This document shows positions 1 to 38,500 of a stretch of 64,000 bases of DNA, piece after piece. Source of the DNA: Owenia fusiformis. Its lineage: Eukaryota; Annelida; Polychaeta; Sabellida; Oweniidae. Below the pieces are notes generated by a model. The model made no database searches and had not been told where the DNA came from. It was given only the letters and a program-made list of their open reading frames with translations. The DNA is taken from positions 31,908,556 through 31,972,555 of the forward strand of contig CAIIXF020000001.1 of assembly GCA_903813345.2 (NCBI GenBank), in the 5' to 3' direction. Each line of letters begins with the position of its first letter. Position 1 is the stretch's first letter. The translations under genes and the position numbers were made by a program.

Positions 1-24778
<24,778 letters not shown>

Positions 24779-24787
24779 CGTCTTTGG

Positions 24788-24808
24788 TCACCTTCTCTGG
24801 CTTCCCAT
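24788..24808 (-). promoter_or_regulatory. Short upstream ORF in the 5' leader of the giant gene
   Basis: A six-codon ORF (MGSQRR, then TGA) ends nine bases before the main ATG at 24778. If it is transcribed in the leader it could reduce or modulate initiation. Only the ORF is seen; the effect is inferred. Confidence 0.3.
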
Positions 24809-27800
24809 GTGTAGAAATTGTACTTCCGGTTTTACAATTAAGATTTTTGTATAATCTTCTCAATTAATCCAACGAAAGTCCACCTTAATCCCAAAATATC
24901 CTTTTTAGTTCTAGTTAGTCGAAATGCTCCAGTCTATAAGAGGTTAATTACCACTGAAAGAGATAAAAATTGGAGTTTATATTCCACACCTTAACCCTCT
25001 CTCTGCTTCAACAGGTAACGCCCCGATATCGTTCTTACAATAGTTATAGTGTGTACTCTTTGGGTGAATTGACAGTTGTTTTTTAGTGACCTACGTATTT
25101 ACCTCTGTTGACCCGGCTGCATTTAGTCAGAATAGATGTATTTAAAAGAGTTGGAGTAACATAGTTTCATAAAAGTAATGTACTATTTGAAATTGAAAAG
25201 AATAATGTATTTGATTAAATAAACTTTTTTGTTTGATATTATAGAACAAGTTTCAGTATATTACATGCACAGCGACATTCATGCTCAGCAATTCAATATT
25301 TTATTTCAAGCTGCGTGAATGGTTTGCGTAAAAAATATGGGAAGGGCGTTTGGAATGCACTCAATTCTATAGAACATTGATGATGTCAAATAATTCATTA
25401 AACAACATCTTAGACTCGTTTGAGAAACGGCCGGATTAGTCACATTGACTTTTTGGGTTGTATGTATCGTTAAAGTAGCTGTTTACACGCCCTTTGACTC
25501 ATCACGGTTTGATTTTGATTATATTTCCTTTTCATTCTTTCCCTTCGTTATAGCTCCAAGATGCTCGTATTGTGGAGTAAAAATTATGTCAATCATATCT
25601 CAGACAAATATTACGTTGCATCACTTGTGTTCTATATTTATGGTTATTATGAATCTGATTTGATTTAGGGTGTTATAATGCTTATTTTATTGCCCTTTGT
25701 TCATTCCTTTCAAAATACATATAAGAGTGATACTCTGCTATATGGCCTATATGGAGAGAAAAAGTTGCGAGAAAAGCACAATTTCCCGCTCGTAGGTAGC
25801 TATAATAACAAATATTTATCTCAGATAAGTTCTATGAATGATATATTTATAAAATTCAAAATTTTCGCGGAACACGTCCTGATTGATGCAACGGAATAAT
25901 ATTTGATTCATTTACGTAACCAGTCGACAATCATTATTTTTCCTAAATTCCATCTAACAATGTAAAAACCTCTCACCCTTACCGTTGGCTGAGAAGATCC
26001 AGAAAGTTGACACGAGGTTTAAACTTAAACAGCATAAAACAGTCCAACAATTTTATTTGTACTTTAGAAATTCCGAGCAGCGTGTAAAGAATTGTGTATG
26101 TCAAATCGTGTCTACAGGTATTTCGTTATTCTATGTGTGGAATCCAACCAGTTCGGGATCCTCATGTTTAAACAACATCCCTGCACACCCAAAGTCTATT
26201 TAATCAGGACTCATGTTTGATATAACTCTTTGATAAGTATATACCTTTATGTACCCCACCGTCCTAAACTAGAGTCACGACAATGAATTACCTGTGTTGC
26301 ATAAATATTAAATAGTCTTGTGCAATTAATGTTTTATGTAATATCTATAAAATATTTTATACAATTATTTTTAATAATAAATAATTTCTGTAAGTAGAAG
26401 ACCTTCCATGGCTAACGTCTGGATTTTATAGTTGAATGAAAAATTGAATGAGAAAAAGAGCTTGTTAGATGATTTTAAGAAAATATATGGAGTACGATAA
26501 AACCTTGTACATGACTTTATTCATAAACGTTGACAACATAAGGCAACTTAAAACATACTAAGACCACCTAAAGTTGAATTTATCATATAATTACGCAATA
26601 CGTTATCATTTTTCTACCATTGTTTCATTTACCATTCTACTTTGAGAGTAGTCCCACACCCACCTACCATGTGATTCAGATTAATCTAGAAAATACAAAA
26701 AAATAAATTAAGATTCATTTATTATTAAGATTTGCCACAAGTGCAGAATAGGCATTCTCTATGTATAATCATTAATCCATTCAATCAATAAATGTGTCAC
26801 CAATGCGATTCGATTAAACGCAAGCTCTTTGAAATAATCTTGTTGATAATGGTATATGTGATTTGATGACGACAGAACATTTCAATTTTGAAACAGATTT
26901 GTATTACAAATACGACTCTTGGGTCTTGGCTATAATAATACACACGGAAAACTCAGAATGCATCAATATAGTGGATGCCTCCGGATATTTTACCCTGTAG
27001 TGTGTTCCCGCACACCCTGTATTTGAATCAAGGCAAATTTGTATCTTAGCATAGGGTGTTTCGTAAGTTGATGCCACGTTATGGTTTGGGAAGTGATATT
27101 TTCACACGGGTTCAACCTGTCATTATATCCGATTGTAAGAGGTTTTTTATACTGGAACAATTTTCAAGTGGTTAGTAAGAAAGTCGTTTTTATCGTACCA
27201 GCCCAATCCTTTCACTAATGATTATTATTGGGAATGCGGTTTACCCTAAATGCACTAATAGACTAATATAATCTTGAATAGAAATAATTTGTTTAGAATT
27301 GAATTTTTACATTTCAATATTATTAATTTGTACAACGATTAATTGCACATTATATTTTAAAAGCACTGCATCCGATTTGTAAAGATTCGATTTCTTATAT
27401 TTTCTTGTTCCATAGAGATTCTATGCTTTGAGACCTGACCTCATTTTCGAAGGTGGTGACGTAAATGTCTGACGCGTGCAAGTCGTCTTTCTCATAATGA
27501 CCGTAGTTCAACTCTGTTTCACGTGTAATTTGTTACTACCCACTTCATTTATTATCTTAAGGTTCAAACTTTCAGATTATAAATTCTTTTATAAAATGAG
27601 GTTGACAAAATTTGAATCCCTGTTGTCATTAATTCATCTTCAATAATAGAGAGATTCCGTAATTCACTTATAGCATATTTATTATCCCCGTATAACGTAT
27701 AACTAATGAAGCGTTTGATAACGTCATTATCTATTGCAGCTCTATACGTCCATAAGTGTGATATTCAAGACTTCGTGAGGTGGTTATTGAGATGATAATA

Positions 27801-30278
27801 CATATTTTAACGTAATAATTTTGAGTACATCTCGAATCCATTCTCAACAAAGCGTTCTCGAAATAAGTATTCGAAATGTTTGAGTTCGGGATGATAAAAG
27901 TACGTTAGATATACCGCTCCTTAACAAATTCCTTTGGGAACAAGATATAGAATCAAAAGCATATTCTTCTTATTTACTCCCTGGCACATGCCAACGAATG
28001 TTTCATAAGTAAATGTCTCCGTTTTAAATAATTTTGTAAACGTTGTTCTCTACAGGTGCCATTTTTTATCATTGGAAAACAAAATTGAACATTTTGCATT
28101 TCTAAATTGTTAAGTTTCTTGGAATACAACTTAACCGTTAACGATTTAAGTCATTAATAATATTTCCCTTAGTGATCCCATGCTAAATAGACAGTAATTG
28201 GGTCAATGTTTTATGTTCAACCTTGTTTTCATGACTTTTAAACATGAGTCGACAATTATGTCGGAAATTTCAATTCCAAATGTAAGCGTGTCAACTCCTG
28301 TTTTTGCATAATATTTAGCCTTTTATAATAATAGGTCGCCAAAATCTGCATGTACCTCTCAATGAGGCGATATATTTTTAAATTTATAGATGTAAGCTAT
28401 AAACTCGAACAAAAATTCAAACCACTCGCTATTATTTTGATTGCACAAGACGAAATTTCCACTCCCGGGGAGCACTTTGGTAACACTTTGAAGGGGATTC
28501 TTGAAAAATCATTCGAATTTTCACAAAGGGTTTCATGCAATTTCATTGCTTTGTTTAAGCCTCGACTTATATCATACTCAAATCCGATACCATAATTATA
28601 AATTAAAATGAAACATTAAACTCGCCAGGCTATATGATAAACCGTTTCGAGAATTGATGATTTGAGTTTAACTGTGGATATTTATGTATGTAAGTCGGCA
28701 TGTATTCGACAGTTAATGTACACACATGATGTATGCATCAACGTGTGACTTAAATATCAAGTCGTGACTATTATATTTGGCTTTCAAAAATTAAGTTGGA
28801 AGTTACAGTGGTGGGAGATTACCGAAAACGTCAATCTCATCCAAATATCCGAACGACGTCAAGTACTAACAATACACTTTTGTGCATCTCGAACAAAGCG
28901 AGGTTCTGTGATCCAGCGATGTGTATTCTGAAAGAAAAAATTCCACAAATATCAACAAATTCCATTGAGTAGGAGATTACATTCGAAATCACAACTTTCA
29001 AAATATTTGTTTTAATCTTTGATAACTCAAATGCTAATTTACGGATATGGTTTACATTTTATATGTTGATGCATAGTGACAAACAAGCTCTGCTCAAGAA
29101 GGAATTTTCAAGATGGCCACTAATAATCAAAATATGTTTTGTTCGGTGGGATTTGCTACTCCGTGGAGTTGCTGTTTTTCTAGTTTGTCATTACACTAAG
29201 CAGTATTTTACCTAAGTTACAGGGTTTGCGATACGTAATTACCTATAAATGACCGAAGGTAATTCGAAAACGTATGTTTTTATCCAGCATATTGTGTCAT
29301 TTGTAGATCAAATATCACAAGCACATTAAACTTTAAAATAGTTACAACAACATTTCTCATTCGATCTGCATAGAAATTAAGTGGTCGAACACATTCATTG
29401 ATTCGATAAACGATGCCATGTGATGCTGCATAAAACTCTTGAATTTACACATATTTCATCAGTTTTGCTTATTGTAAATGTATGAAATCAGCCATTTTCT
29501 CGTGGTTTTAATTCTAGTATTTGGTCACTCTCATTGCTGGATCATGCTAGAAATTTAACATTTCGCCTTAAGTCACTGTCCCACTGTATCATTTTTATAA
29601 ATGATAATCTATTTTTGTCCGCATGCTTAAAGTAACGGTCTGTGTCTTATAAAATGTATACGTTCGAATCAAAATATTTACGTTTTTTGACCCCTTGTGA
29701 TGAAAGACATTTAAAAAGAATCAAGACATATGCATCTCCTTAAATATATTTTTCAAATGTTGTTGCGCTGTGTGTTACGGATTCTTCACATTCGGGAGTC
29801 ATACCATGGACGAGATAGAGGTTCTTAAACAGGACATTATAGCTTAACGGATGGCATTTTCACTAAGCAAATTTTTCGATTTATATTTTTCAATTTGCAA
29901 CTTTGGTTCATGAAAATGGCGACTTTAGTATCTATCAATTAATCTATCTTATTTTAATAAAGCCTCCCAGCTTGAAGCCACTTTTTCAAAGTGTATATTA
30001 TATGGCCTATATTGGAATAGCACCGAAAAATGTGTTTCTCCCCAAATTGGTCAATTTAGATAACAACCCCCCCCCCCCTCGTTTATAATCTTTTTAAAAA
30101 TACGTGTAATAATAATATCATATATTGATTTACCTTACTTTATCTTATTCTGCGACTCAAAAATGTTAAATTCTCATATTTCAGGGTTCCAGTCTTCTAT
30201 CTTCTGTATCATTTCCAACATAAACAGAGTTTTCTTGGTTCATTAGTATTACTTTTGTTGTGATATTCTTCATTTTTA

Positions 30279-30390
30279 AGCCACCACCTCAAGTGGTGAC
30301 ATTTTGTTATAGTCTCCAACTTTTTTGTGGACGATGTTCGGCGGTTGGTGTTCGGCATCTGTAACAAATAGCAGGTGGTGACATTTTACG
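30279..30390 (+). repeat. Copy of a ggtggtgaca repeat family
   Basis: It begins ccaccacctcaagtggtgac, continues attttgttatagtct and gttcggcggttggtgttcgg, and ends near caggtggtgacattt. The right end of the element at 52947-53661 contains the same order on the opposite strand. Confidence 0.55.
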
Positions 30391-32650
30391 TGTTAATGCT
30401 TGTTTGTTTTGTATCCTCGTGTGTGTTTTGACCACTTGGATGATAGTTATGAAGCGGAAGCTACGATCACGACTTTTCAATTACAGATCCTATATTCTCT
30501 AACTCTACTCTTTTCCAATTAGCGGTTGACCATAGATCGTAGTCAGTTGACCGTTTCAAGATAGTGAAAGCTAAAAGTTATTTACATCTGACTTGATTTT
30601 CTAAAATAAATGATAGATTCAACGATTGACATTGTAAACCATTGACGTATGGCCATATGTGCCTCGGGAACGCCATTTTGGGCATTTCTTATGCTGAGAA
30701 TAACTGTCCATGGGATGATCTCCATTTGGATCATTTGCCCATAATAGGATCTGAACTGGATCTGAATCCCGGATCTGAATAAAACTAAATTAGAAGTTGA
30801 TTTAGGAATTTACACCATTTTATAGTACTACGGCAAATATTTGTTATATTTGCCTTTTTAAACAATACCCTTACGATATCATTTACATGCCACTCCTTCA
30901 CAGCCACTCTTACTGTCTCCGAGACGCTCAATTGTATGCAAATATTATAGTCTAGCGCACAACTCGCAGAAAATGCAATTACATTATGTAGGTATCAGAT
31001 AAATGGAGAAGTCGCCTCAAATAAATGCATTTAAAGCCTGTACATAAAGAGTTGCACTCTTTTCGTATTGATTGACAAATCAGGGAGATTTATTATATTA
31101 TTATATCGAAGAAATATAGTGCAGAGTGGATTAATAGTGCTTAACTTGGCTTTGTGTCCTGCCTAAGCTACAATAGTAGAATAATGAAGTTTGAAACGAC
31201 GGTTGTATAAGACTAAGAAGGATGTAAACCTGCTGTAAATGGTACAAGCACGACACTGAAACGTGTGACACCAATGGTGATGAAACATGTGATGAAGTTG
31301 TTACAATCTGTGATAAAGCTGTTACACTAACCGGTAATACAGGACACATAAAGGAAGTAATTGGAGAATATATAACGTTGTACAAACATAACTTTCTATT
31401 AAACAAATACAAATGTGTGGTAACCAAGAACGTTAGAATATAGTACAGGCTATATGTACAAAGACTGGCGATACCTCAATTGATCCGTTTATTCGTGATC
31501 AATGGTTTACTATTAGGAGAATGTTTGTCTTACATTTATGAAACGCATAGTGATCGGATAAATGCTATTATCATACAGACGACAAACGCAACTACAAACG
31601 ATGTATTACAATGGTATCCGGTAGTATTGGTGACAATTGGCAAGTTAACGTGATAAAAAGGTAGTAGCAGAACTTAGAAGAGATTTTCTTTACGGCCTTT
31701 TCTTTAAGTGTCTTGAGATTTTAAAGAGTTTCAAGAACGAAGAGGTCACAGGAGATTATCACATAGTTATATGTCTTATAGCATTGATAAGGTATCGTGT
31801 GTACATAACAAGTGTAACACAAACATTTTGTGTTTGAATTGGCTGATTAGAAAGGGAACATAGAAGCACAACGAATCACAAAAAAGAATGACAGGACTGA
31901 AGTTCAATGTCAAGCTTAGTAAAAACGGTAGCATTAACTGTCTCAATAAATTGACATTTCACTGCATTTAAATGACCCGAGGGGCCATAATCAGGACGGG
32001 ATAATAAAATTGGCCATAAAGTGTGATGTTCGAGAAGCAAAACAAAACACATGTACAATATTAATGATTCGAAGTAGATTTAGTCGACAGGATACAGCCT
32101 CATCATGAATAGTGATTCCTACGTTCTTCAATACACGGCTAAGCAACGTTCATCTGTATTAGGAGAACTTTTGTTTTACAGAGGGGACAATGTGGTGATG
32201 GTAAATCATATGGTCTTTTTGGCTATATTCTTAAAGTTCTAATCTTTCCAACGTTCAAAAAAAATATTAAACCTATCAATGCCAAAGGATTAAGATTATT
32301 TCCTGTTTTTCAGTTGGATCTGCCGCAGTTGTCTCAAGAGAAGCCCCCCGTGGCACTAGGTAAATGTATTTTTATATTTAAGAAGTGATTACACATTCAA
32401 CCTCCAGCTGACATGGCTGAGGCATATGATGAAGATGCAAAGACAAGATTTCTAACGAACTTTGAAAATAAAAGACCGAAAGTAAATAAATTTCAAGGAA
32501 TATAACACCCTCATATCTTTAAATTAGGTTTAGTACGACTTGAACAACTTCCAAATGATTTTACACGGGCTATGTAGATATTCAAACAATTTCTGCCATT
32601 GCAAAAAAACATTGAAGAGGAAAATTTATTAAAATAAGGTACATTACTTA

Positions 32651-33502
32651 TATAAGTTATTGAATGATTTGAAGTGCAATACAGGATATATTCTGCTCGA
32701 GAAATTCCGTATTGGAACGAGACGAAGTCGAGTGCCAATACAAAATATCGAGAGCAGAATATATCTTGTATTGCACTTCAAATCATTCTATAACGTTTTT
32801 ATCGTGTGATCATCTGTATTGCTACTGAGAATGTCCCCTCCGTACCAATATCTTCTGTATTGTGACGGAGATGATCAATGGGGACAATATCAATAGCAAT
32901 ACAGATTGGTACAGCACAAGAACTGACCAATCAGAAGGCTTCATTTTACAGATCATACGAATATATAAGTTATTGAATGATTTGAAGTGCAATACAGGAT
33001 ATATTCTGCTCGAGAAGTTTTGAATTGGAACGAGACGAGGCCAATACATTTGGTAGCATACATTTTACCTAAGAGATAATCCCTCAGAAATGTTCTGTAT
33101 GCTCTGTATTTCTACTGAGATTGTCCCCTCTGTGACAATATTTTCTGTATTGCTCCGGAGGTGATCAAAGGAAACAATCTTAGTAGTAATACAGATTGGT
33201 ACAGCACAAGAACTGACCAATCAGAGGGCTTCATTTTACAAAAAATACGAAAAAATATGGGTACGGAGGGGGCAATCTCAGTAGCAATACAGAGCATACA
33301 GAATATTTCCTAAGGATTATCTTAAGTAAAATGCATTGGCGTAAGATCACATGATAAAAACGTTAGAAGGAATTGAAATGCAATACAGGATATATTGTGC
33401 TCTCGATATTCTGTATTGATAGTCGATCTAGTCGTCTCGTCCCAATACAGAATTTCTCGAGGACAATATATCCCTATTGCACTACATATCATTCAATAAC
33501 TG
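32651..33502. mobile_element. Cluster of nested palindromic (fold-back) repeats
   Basis: Several related hairpins lie end to end. 32657-32793 and 33362-33500 each carry arms like gaagtgcaatacaggatata with the inverse arm about 70 bp away. 32964-33049 repeats one left arm. 32814-32904 and 33104-33194 are a second type, with ctgtattgctactgaga arms. A further inverse arm lies at about 33258-33300. The shared stretch ttggtacagcacaagaactg appears in two places. They look like miniature inverted-repeat elements inserted into one another. No coding capacity. Confidence 0.75.
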
Positions 33503-33975
33503 CATAGCTCTACATCTAAAGCCCAATTTAAAATTTCCATACTTCTGAGAAAAGCTAGTTTCCTTGACATTCCCAGGGAACGCCTGGGAACAATTCAGAA
33601 AATGATCTTGAACAACAATCTTGGAAATCCCTGAGAGTATAATTTGAAAGGAATATAAATGTTTGAATGCTTTGCTTGCAGCTAAAGCATGGGATTGCAA
33701 AAACCAGGCTGTGCGTCAGATGTCGAATGTAAGTAAAATACAAAGGGCACCAAAAGAAAATACACGAGAACAAGATGATGTTGTCGTAAATTCTAAGTTA
33801 GAACTCTAGAAAGTAGAGCAACTATGCAATCTGTTTCTTTGTGTTATTTTTGCTGATAACAATTTGTTAATACACATAATATGAATTATACATCAAGAGT
33901 ATGTTCAAAACTAGGGTACGCAGTTCATTTATAGTTTTATTCGAGGATCTGTAAGGTTCATCATTTCGTCTATGT

Positions 33976-35485
33976 TTGTTCGTCGAATTACAAGTATCTG
34001 GTTTACATGTATTGCATATTGATTCGATTTTAAAGATTACCCGACGTGGACCAAGAGATACAAATCTACAAAATGGCAAAAACACCACAAATAACCAAAG
34101 ACGCAGACCAAAAAGTTGCCCTCCTGTTGATGTTGGAGTACATAGGTTCTTGAAAGAAAGGGAAGACGAGTCAAGTCGAGAACAGATTAACAGTCTAGCC
34201 CCGCTTTTTGAAGCAAGTTCTATTGAGAATGCTAAGGAACAGCTTGAGAGGTGAGCTATTTGTAGTCCTGTACGAGTCTACCAAAGTGGCACTATCGATC
34301 TTTTTTGCCATTATCGATCATATCATCACTTAACTTATATGGTATATGGAAATTACAAATGACACTCCATCTTTTGCAAATGCATGTAATTCATTAGAAA
34401 TTCCTCTGTTTAACATTTCGATTTTTGAAAAATATTTACTTGTGGGATGGAATCCTCCTCATTTGAACTCCATACATCACCCACACTGTTCCTCCATTCA
34501 GAGTGTACATACTGGATGGTATCTTGAGCCCGACTGCAGAGAATAAGACCGGGAAGTTGGTTCTTCCGTTTGACTGTGAATGGTTGCAAGCCTCTGCAAA
34601 AACTTTGGAACGTTGACTTTGATTTTAAGTGCTTTTTCTTACGTGCATATTCGATATGAGTATAATATTGTATGGTGGCACAATTTTGCAAAACATTTTT
34701 CGAATGAAAATTTTGATTAGAGCTATGATAACATAATTTCATGATGATTTAGTCGTATTGATTTATGTCATTGTAATTTGTCTTTGCAAAACTATGAAAC
34801 AGAAACTGTATGTGGTTGTGTATATGTTTATAGGGATTTTAAATTTGTTATTTCCAATGTTACTTGCTTATTATTAATGAAGGTTATGATGTTTCATTGC
34901 AGGTTATCAGACAATGTGGCCAAGCTGAACATGTCATCAGTTAAAGCAAGAGGACCAAACGACATTGACGAGACTATAGTAACCACCCCCTTCATATCTT
35001 TTAACTCCCATGTCAGGGAACAGCGTAGAACTATAGCAAGAGAACGAAAACAAGTGACTGGGGAACAACGTGTTAAGTTGTCTTCTATCCTCACTGATCA
35101 TGTTAGCAAGAAAATGGAACTAGAAGCCCAGAAAGCCAAGGCTAGGTATACATACTCAAGCCCGCATTACGGTTGCAAAATTCCAGATCCCCAAAGTGAG
35201 AATCGCGCGAGAAGGCCATCTATTTTGATTGATAAATCTAAAGCTGACCAAAGATCGTTCAATCTACCAGAACAAACTGAGACATCAAGTAGACTCTCAT
35301 TTGACGTTAGGAGTAATCTCAGTAGTTCAAGAAGCCCAAGTGTCTCTAGTGTGGGAAAACGGGTACATTATCATACTCCCAAAAAGAGAATACATTCAGG
35401 ACGTATTCTCAGAAAGGTCATTGAGAACTCAGGTAACAGACGTGTAAGTGAAGGTCCCTATGTTACAGTCAGTGACTATGGTTAA
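33976..35485 (+). CDS. Unrecognised basic, Ser-rich protein, two exons (5' end uncertain)
   Basis: Exon 33976-34250 ends with donor gtgagc, and exon 34903-35485 begins after acceptor attgcag and ends in TAA. The phases agree (phase 2), giving 285 residues if the ATG at 33976 is used. The first 20 codons are weak; an acceptor (ttttaaag) near 34037 suggests there may be an upstream exon instead. The protein is hydrophilic, Arg/Lys/Ser-rich and probably largely disordered. It has a short helical charged stretch (EREDESSREQINSLAPLFEA ...) and a basic Ser-rich C-terminus (LSSSRSPSVSSVGKR). There is no signal peptide, membrane segment or known domain. I do not recognise it. It lies tail-to-tail with the MNK gene. 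Confidence 0.6.
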
Positions 35486-35508
35486 ATGTATTTAATATGT
35501 TTTTAAAA

Positions 35509-35514
35509 AATAAA
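35509..35514 (+). terminator. Polyadenylation signal AATAAA
   Basis: A canonical hexamer 24 bases after the stop codon of the 33976-35485 gene. Another plus-strand aataaa lies near 36069. Confidence 0.5.
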
Positions 35515-35519
35515 TGTTA

Positions 35520-38500
35520 TTTTACGTTCATAAATATAAAAATGTGTTATATATTGCAATAACCCAGATGCGAGTAGAAATAAGCTTGATTTACGTCATT
35601 AAAAATTCAAAATTCAGTCAAAGTAATATCATATTTGAAATCTACATGTAAAACTACATCTAGAAATGTGGTTTTAAAAAGTGTTTATCAAATTTGAAAA
35701 ATTAATTTTCTTTGAAAATGTGACTTCTAGCTCGGGGAGATTCCCCATAGACCCCATGCTATAAAATCACAAAAAATGAAATATCTTTTCTTTTAGTGGA
35801 CAGATAATATTTTGCTTTACTGGACATATTTTCATTAGTATAAGTATCAGACACATAAGGGTTATATGAAAATTGAGCCACTTAAATTGATAATATTCAA
35901 GTTTAAGGGAACTTTCTTATATACCTGCCATGTTAATTGACCCGAATCAGCCACCTGGTGGTGAAACTGGTAACTACTTACTCGCATTTGGGTAATTGTA
36001 GTAGATGGTAATAGCGCTAGATGTGAACTTAGAGAATACATGCTAGATTCTTGTTAACATAGCGTGTTTAATAAAGACATTATAAGGCAAGGCTACAAAA
36101 ATGATTTTATTTTCATTTTTATTTTCATAATTTATTATCCATCATTTAAATGTTCACTGTAACGGGACAGCAATATATTGTGCTATTAAAATTGCTCTGC
36201 TGAATCCATTCCAAGTTGCTTTTTTTCAATTTTTTTCAATGTCAAATCATTGTCCTGTAAAATTTTGAATAATGGATAATAGTAAGTTTTTTATTTTCCA
36301 ACCTACATACCCCAAATTTTGCAGTTATATAGTGCCAGGGGTTCTTAGTAATAATGTAATGTAACAAGTCCTTCAACTTGGATTATATTTGATCTAACAG
36401 AGGAGTTCAATTGGTCCGCCACCCTATTTCATGATACATTTTAGTTTTAGTCGCCTTGCTGATATAGCAGTATCAATGAAATGTAAGTCAAGTTTTTTTT
36501 AAACCTGTCTTAATTATCAGCTTTAGTTGAGTAATTTTCTAGATTTGGTGCCTTCATACTATCTCCTGGAGACCTTCCCATACCCTATTCTCACTGGGGT
36601 TTGCATCAGGGCTATTATCTTGGCGATCATCAGGCCGCATCAGTTCAGGTTTTTGTTATAAGTATGCTTCTGGTGCTTAAGACAATTTGGTTTAACACAA
36701 TTAACAATTTTGCCAGATGCGTTCACTTCTAGAATCATTGCTTGAAGGCAGTTATACATGTATAATGGAACCACACATTCGTCAAATGATAAGTGTATCA
36801 TAGGTTCTAAAATTGACAGCTTCTCTTTGTCTCATGAAAACTTCATTTGGTAGGACAAAAGAACAAAGAGATATTTCATTTCATCCCTAAAATCATTTAT
36901 TTCAACGTAATAAAATACAAAACTTTGTTAAGCATATTCAGTTCAAGTCAGATTTTGACAAGTCAAGTTGTAAAGGCATCTTCAACTGTTCCATCACACA
37001 ATGAGGATGTAACAATTTAGAAACACTAAAAGTTTGGTGAACCAAATCAACAGTGGCATCCATTGTTATCCATCAATCCATCCATACATCTATTTAGGAC
37101 TCCTGATCAAAAAGTACTAAAAATATTTACCAATGTCTAAAAATAAGCATCTCCATTGTGTGATTTGATCATTTTCCTTCCATCTCTTTTTTACAAAATT
37201 ATGATACAATTGAATATTTCTCGAAGAACAATTGAAAACCTTTTCTGCTAAGTTATCAAATATCATATTACAATAATTTTTACAAATTATGCAAAATATG
37301 AAATAACCAGAAAGCTATTACTGGAGATTCATCATTATGAAAATTTAGAAAACAATGTTGCAAGCTTAAATACAATAACATTTTCAAACATATGAAGAAG
37401 TTTCCAGTAATGCAGCTCTGGCTATTACATAAACCCATGTATATTAATTTAAGAGGTTGTCTCAGAAGTTTAACATTACAATCTACACATTATCCATTTC
37501 ATAGCCTTAACAATTAACATATCCATTCAAATTTAATGTAAACCGTATGAGACAACACCTTAAATACATTAACCTCCACTTTGGTTAGACAAACACATTG
37601 CACTTCCACTCAGGATTATGTTCAAATGGTGACTGGTGTGGAAATACATAGCTATTGCCATTTTGGCTGTACCCCCAAACCCTTTCTGTTGATAAATTCC
37701 AAAATGGATTATGAACTATGTTTTTCTACCAGTGTCAACAATGCATGTCCTCTTACTCAAAATTGGTATTCAGCAGGTAAATGGAGTCATTTGGAATTTG
37801 TTAAACACATTCAAGTTAAGAAACAATACTAGATTCTCAGATTTAGCAATTACCTGCAAAATATAATGAAAATTATGACAAACCTTGGCTTCTTTAACCC
37901 AAGCTAAGTCTTCCTACAAGATAATTGATCAATCTGAGAAGTCAAGTTTACATATATTGACATCCATATCCCTTTAGAAGAATCTATGAAATAACAGCAG
38001 TATTGTACTTAGTACTGTACAGTATGGAACAAAAATTGAACATAGGAAAAGGTGATTTCATGTTGTTTTCAAATTTAGCCAATGGCTTCACATCAAACAT
38101 AATTTATGGTTGAGATTGTGACTTTTCATTAGTTAGATCCTTACACAGCCATATTACATGTATGTACAGAATGAAAAAAAGAAATAACGTTAGAGATATT
38201 TACAATGATAACAAACATTGCCCAGTGCCAGTTTTAGTTGAATTAAATGATGAATGACAAAATGATGATAGGTAAATGATACCAGGTTTGAATTAGAAAA
38301 AAACAGTATTTGTCATAATTATTTCATGTCACAATCCCGGCCAAAAATAGAAAATTATTTTTGATGACCTTAAAAGTATTGGTAAAAGGACTATTAAATC
38401 ACAATAATGATTACAATGTTAGAAATTATGTGGCTATCAATGTATAAATTCATAAAATAACATAGTTTTATAGTTATGTATCACGTCAATTTTGCTAGGA

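Larger units (their letters stand above)
24830..33970. other. Intergenic region without supported genes
   Basis: About 9 kb of AT-rich DNA. ORFs of 60-80 codons occur (for example 25445-26203 and 28350-28595), but none shows a domain, codon bias or splice context. Notable content is limited to a small repeat near 30279, poly-C at 30066, and the fold-back cluster at 32651-33502. The giant gene's promoter should lie at the left end; a weak minus-strand ttatacaaaa box occurs near 24850. Confidence 0.6.

Noticed and set aside
25445-26203. Three successive plus-strand ORFs suggesting a gene
   Set aside because: They have no shared frame, no splice phases that join them, and no domains. Chance ORFs in AT-rich DNA.
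34778-35485. Using the Met at 34778 as the start of the second exon's ORF
   Set aside because: The first 42 codons are intron-like (MSLQNYETETVCGCVYV). The acceptor at 34901-34902 joins in phase to the exon ending at 34250.
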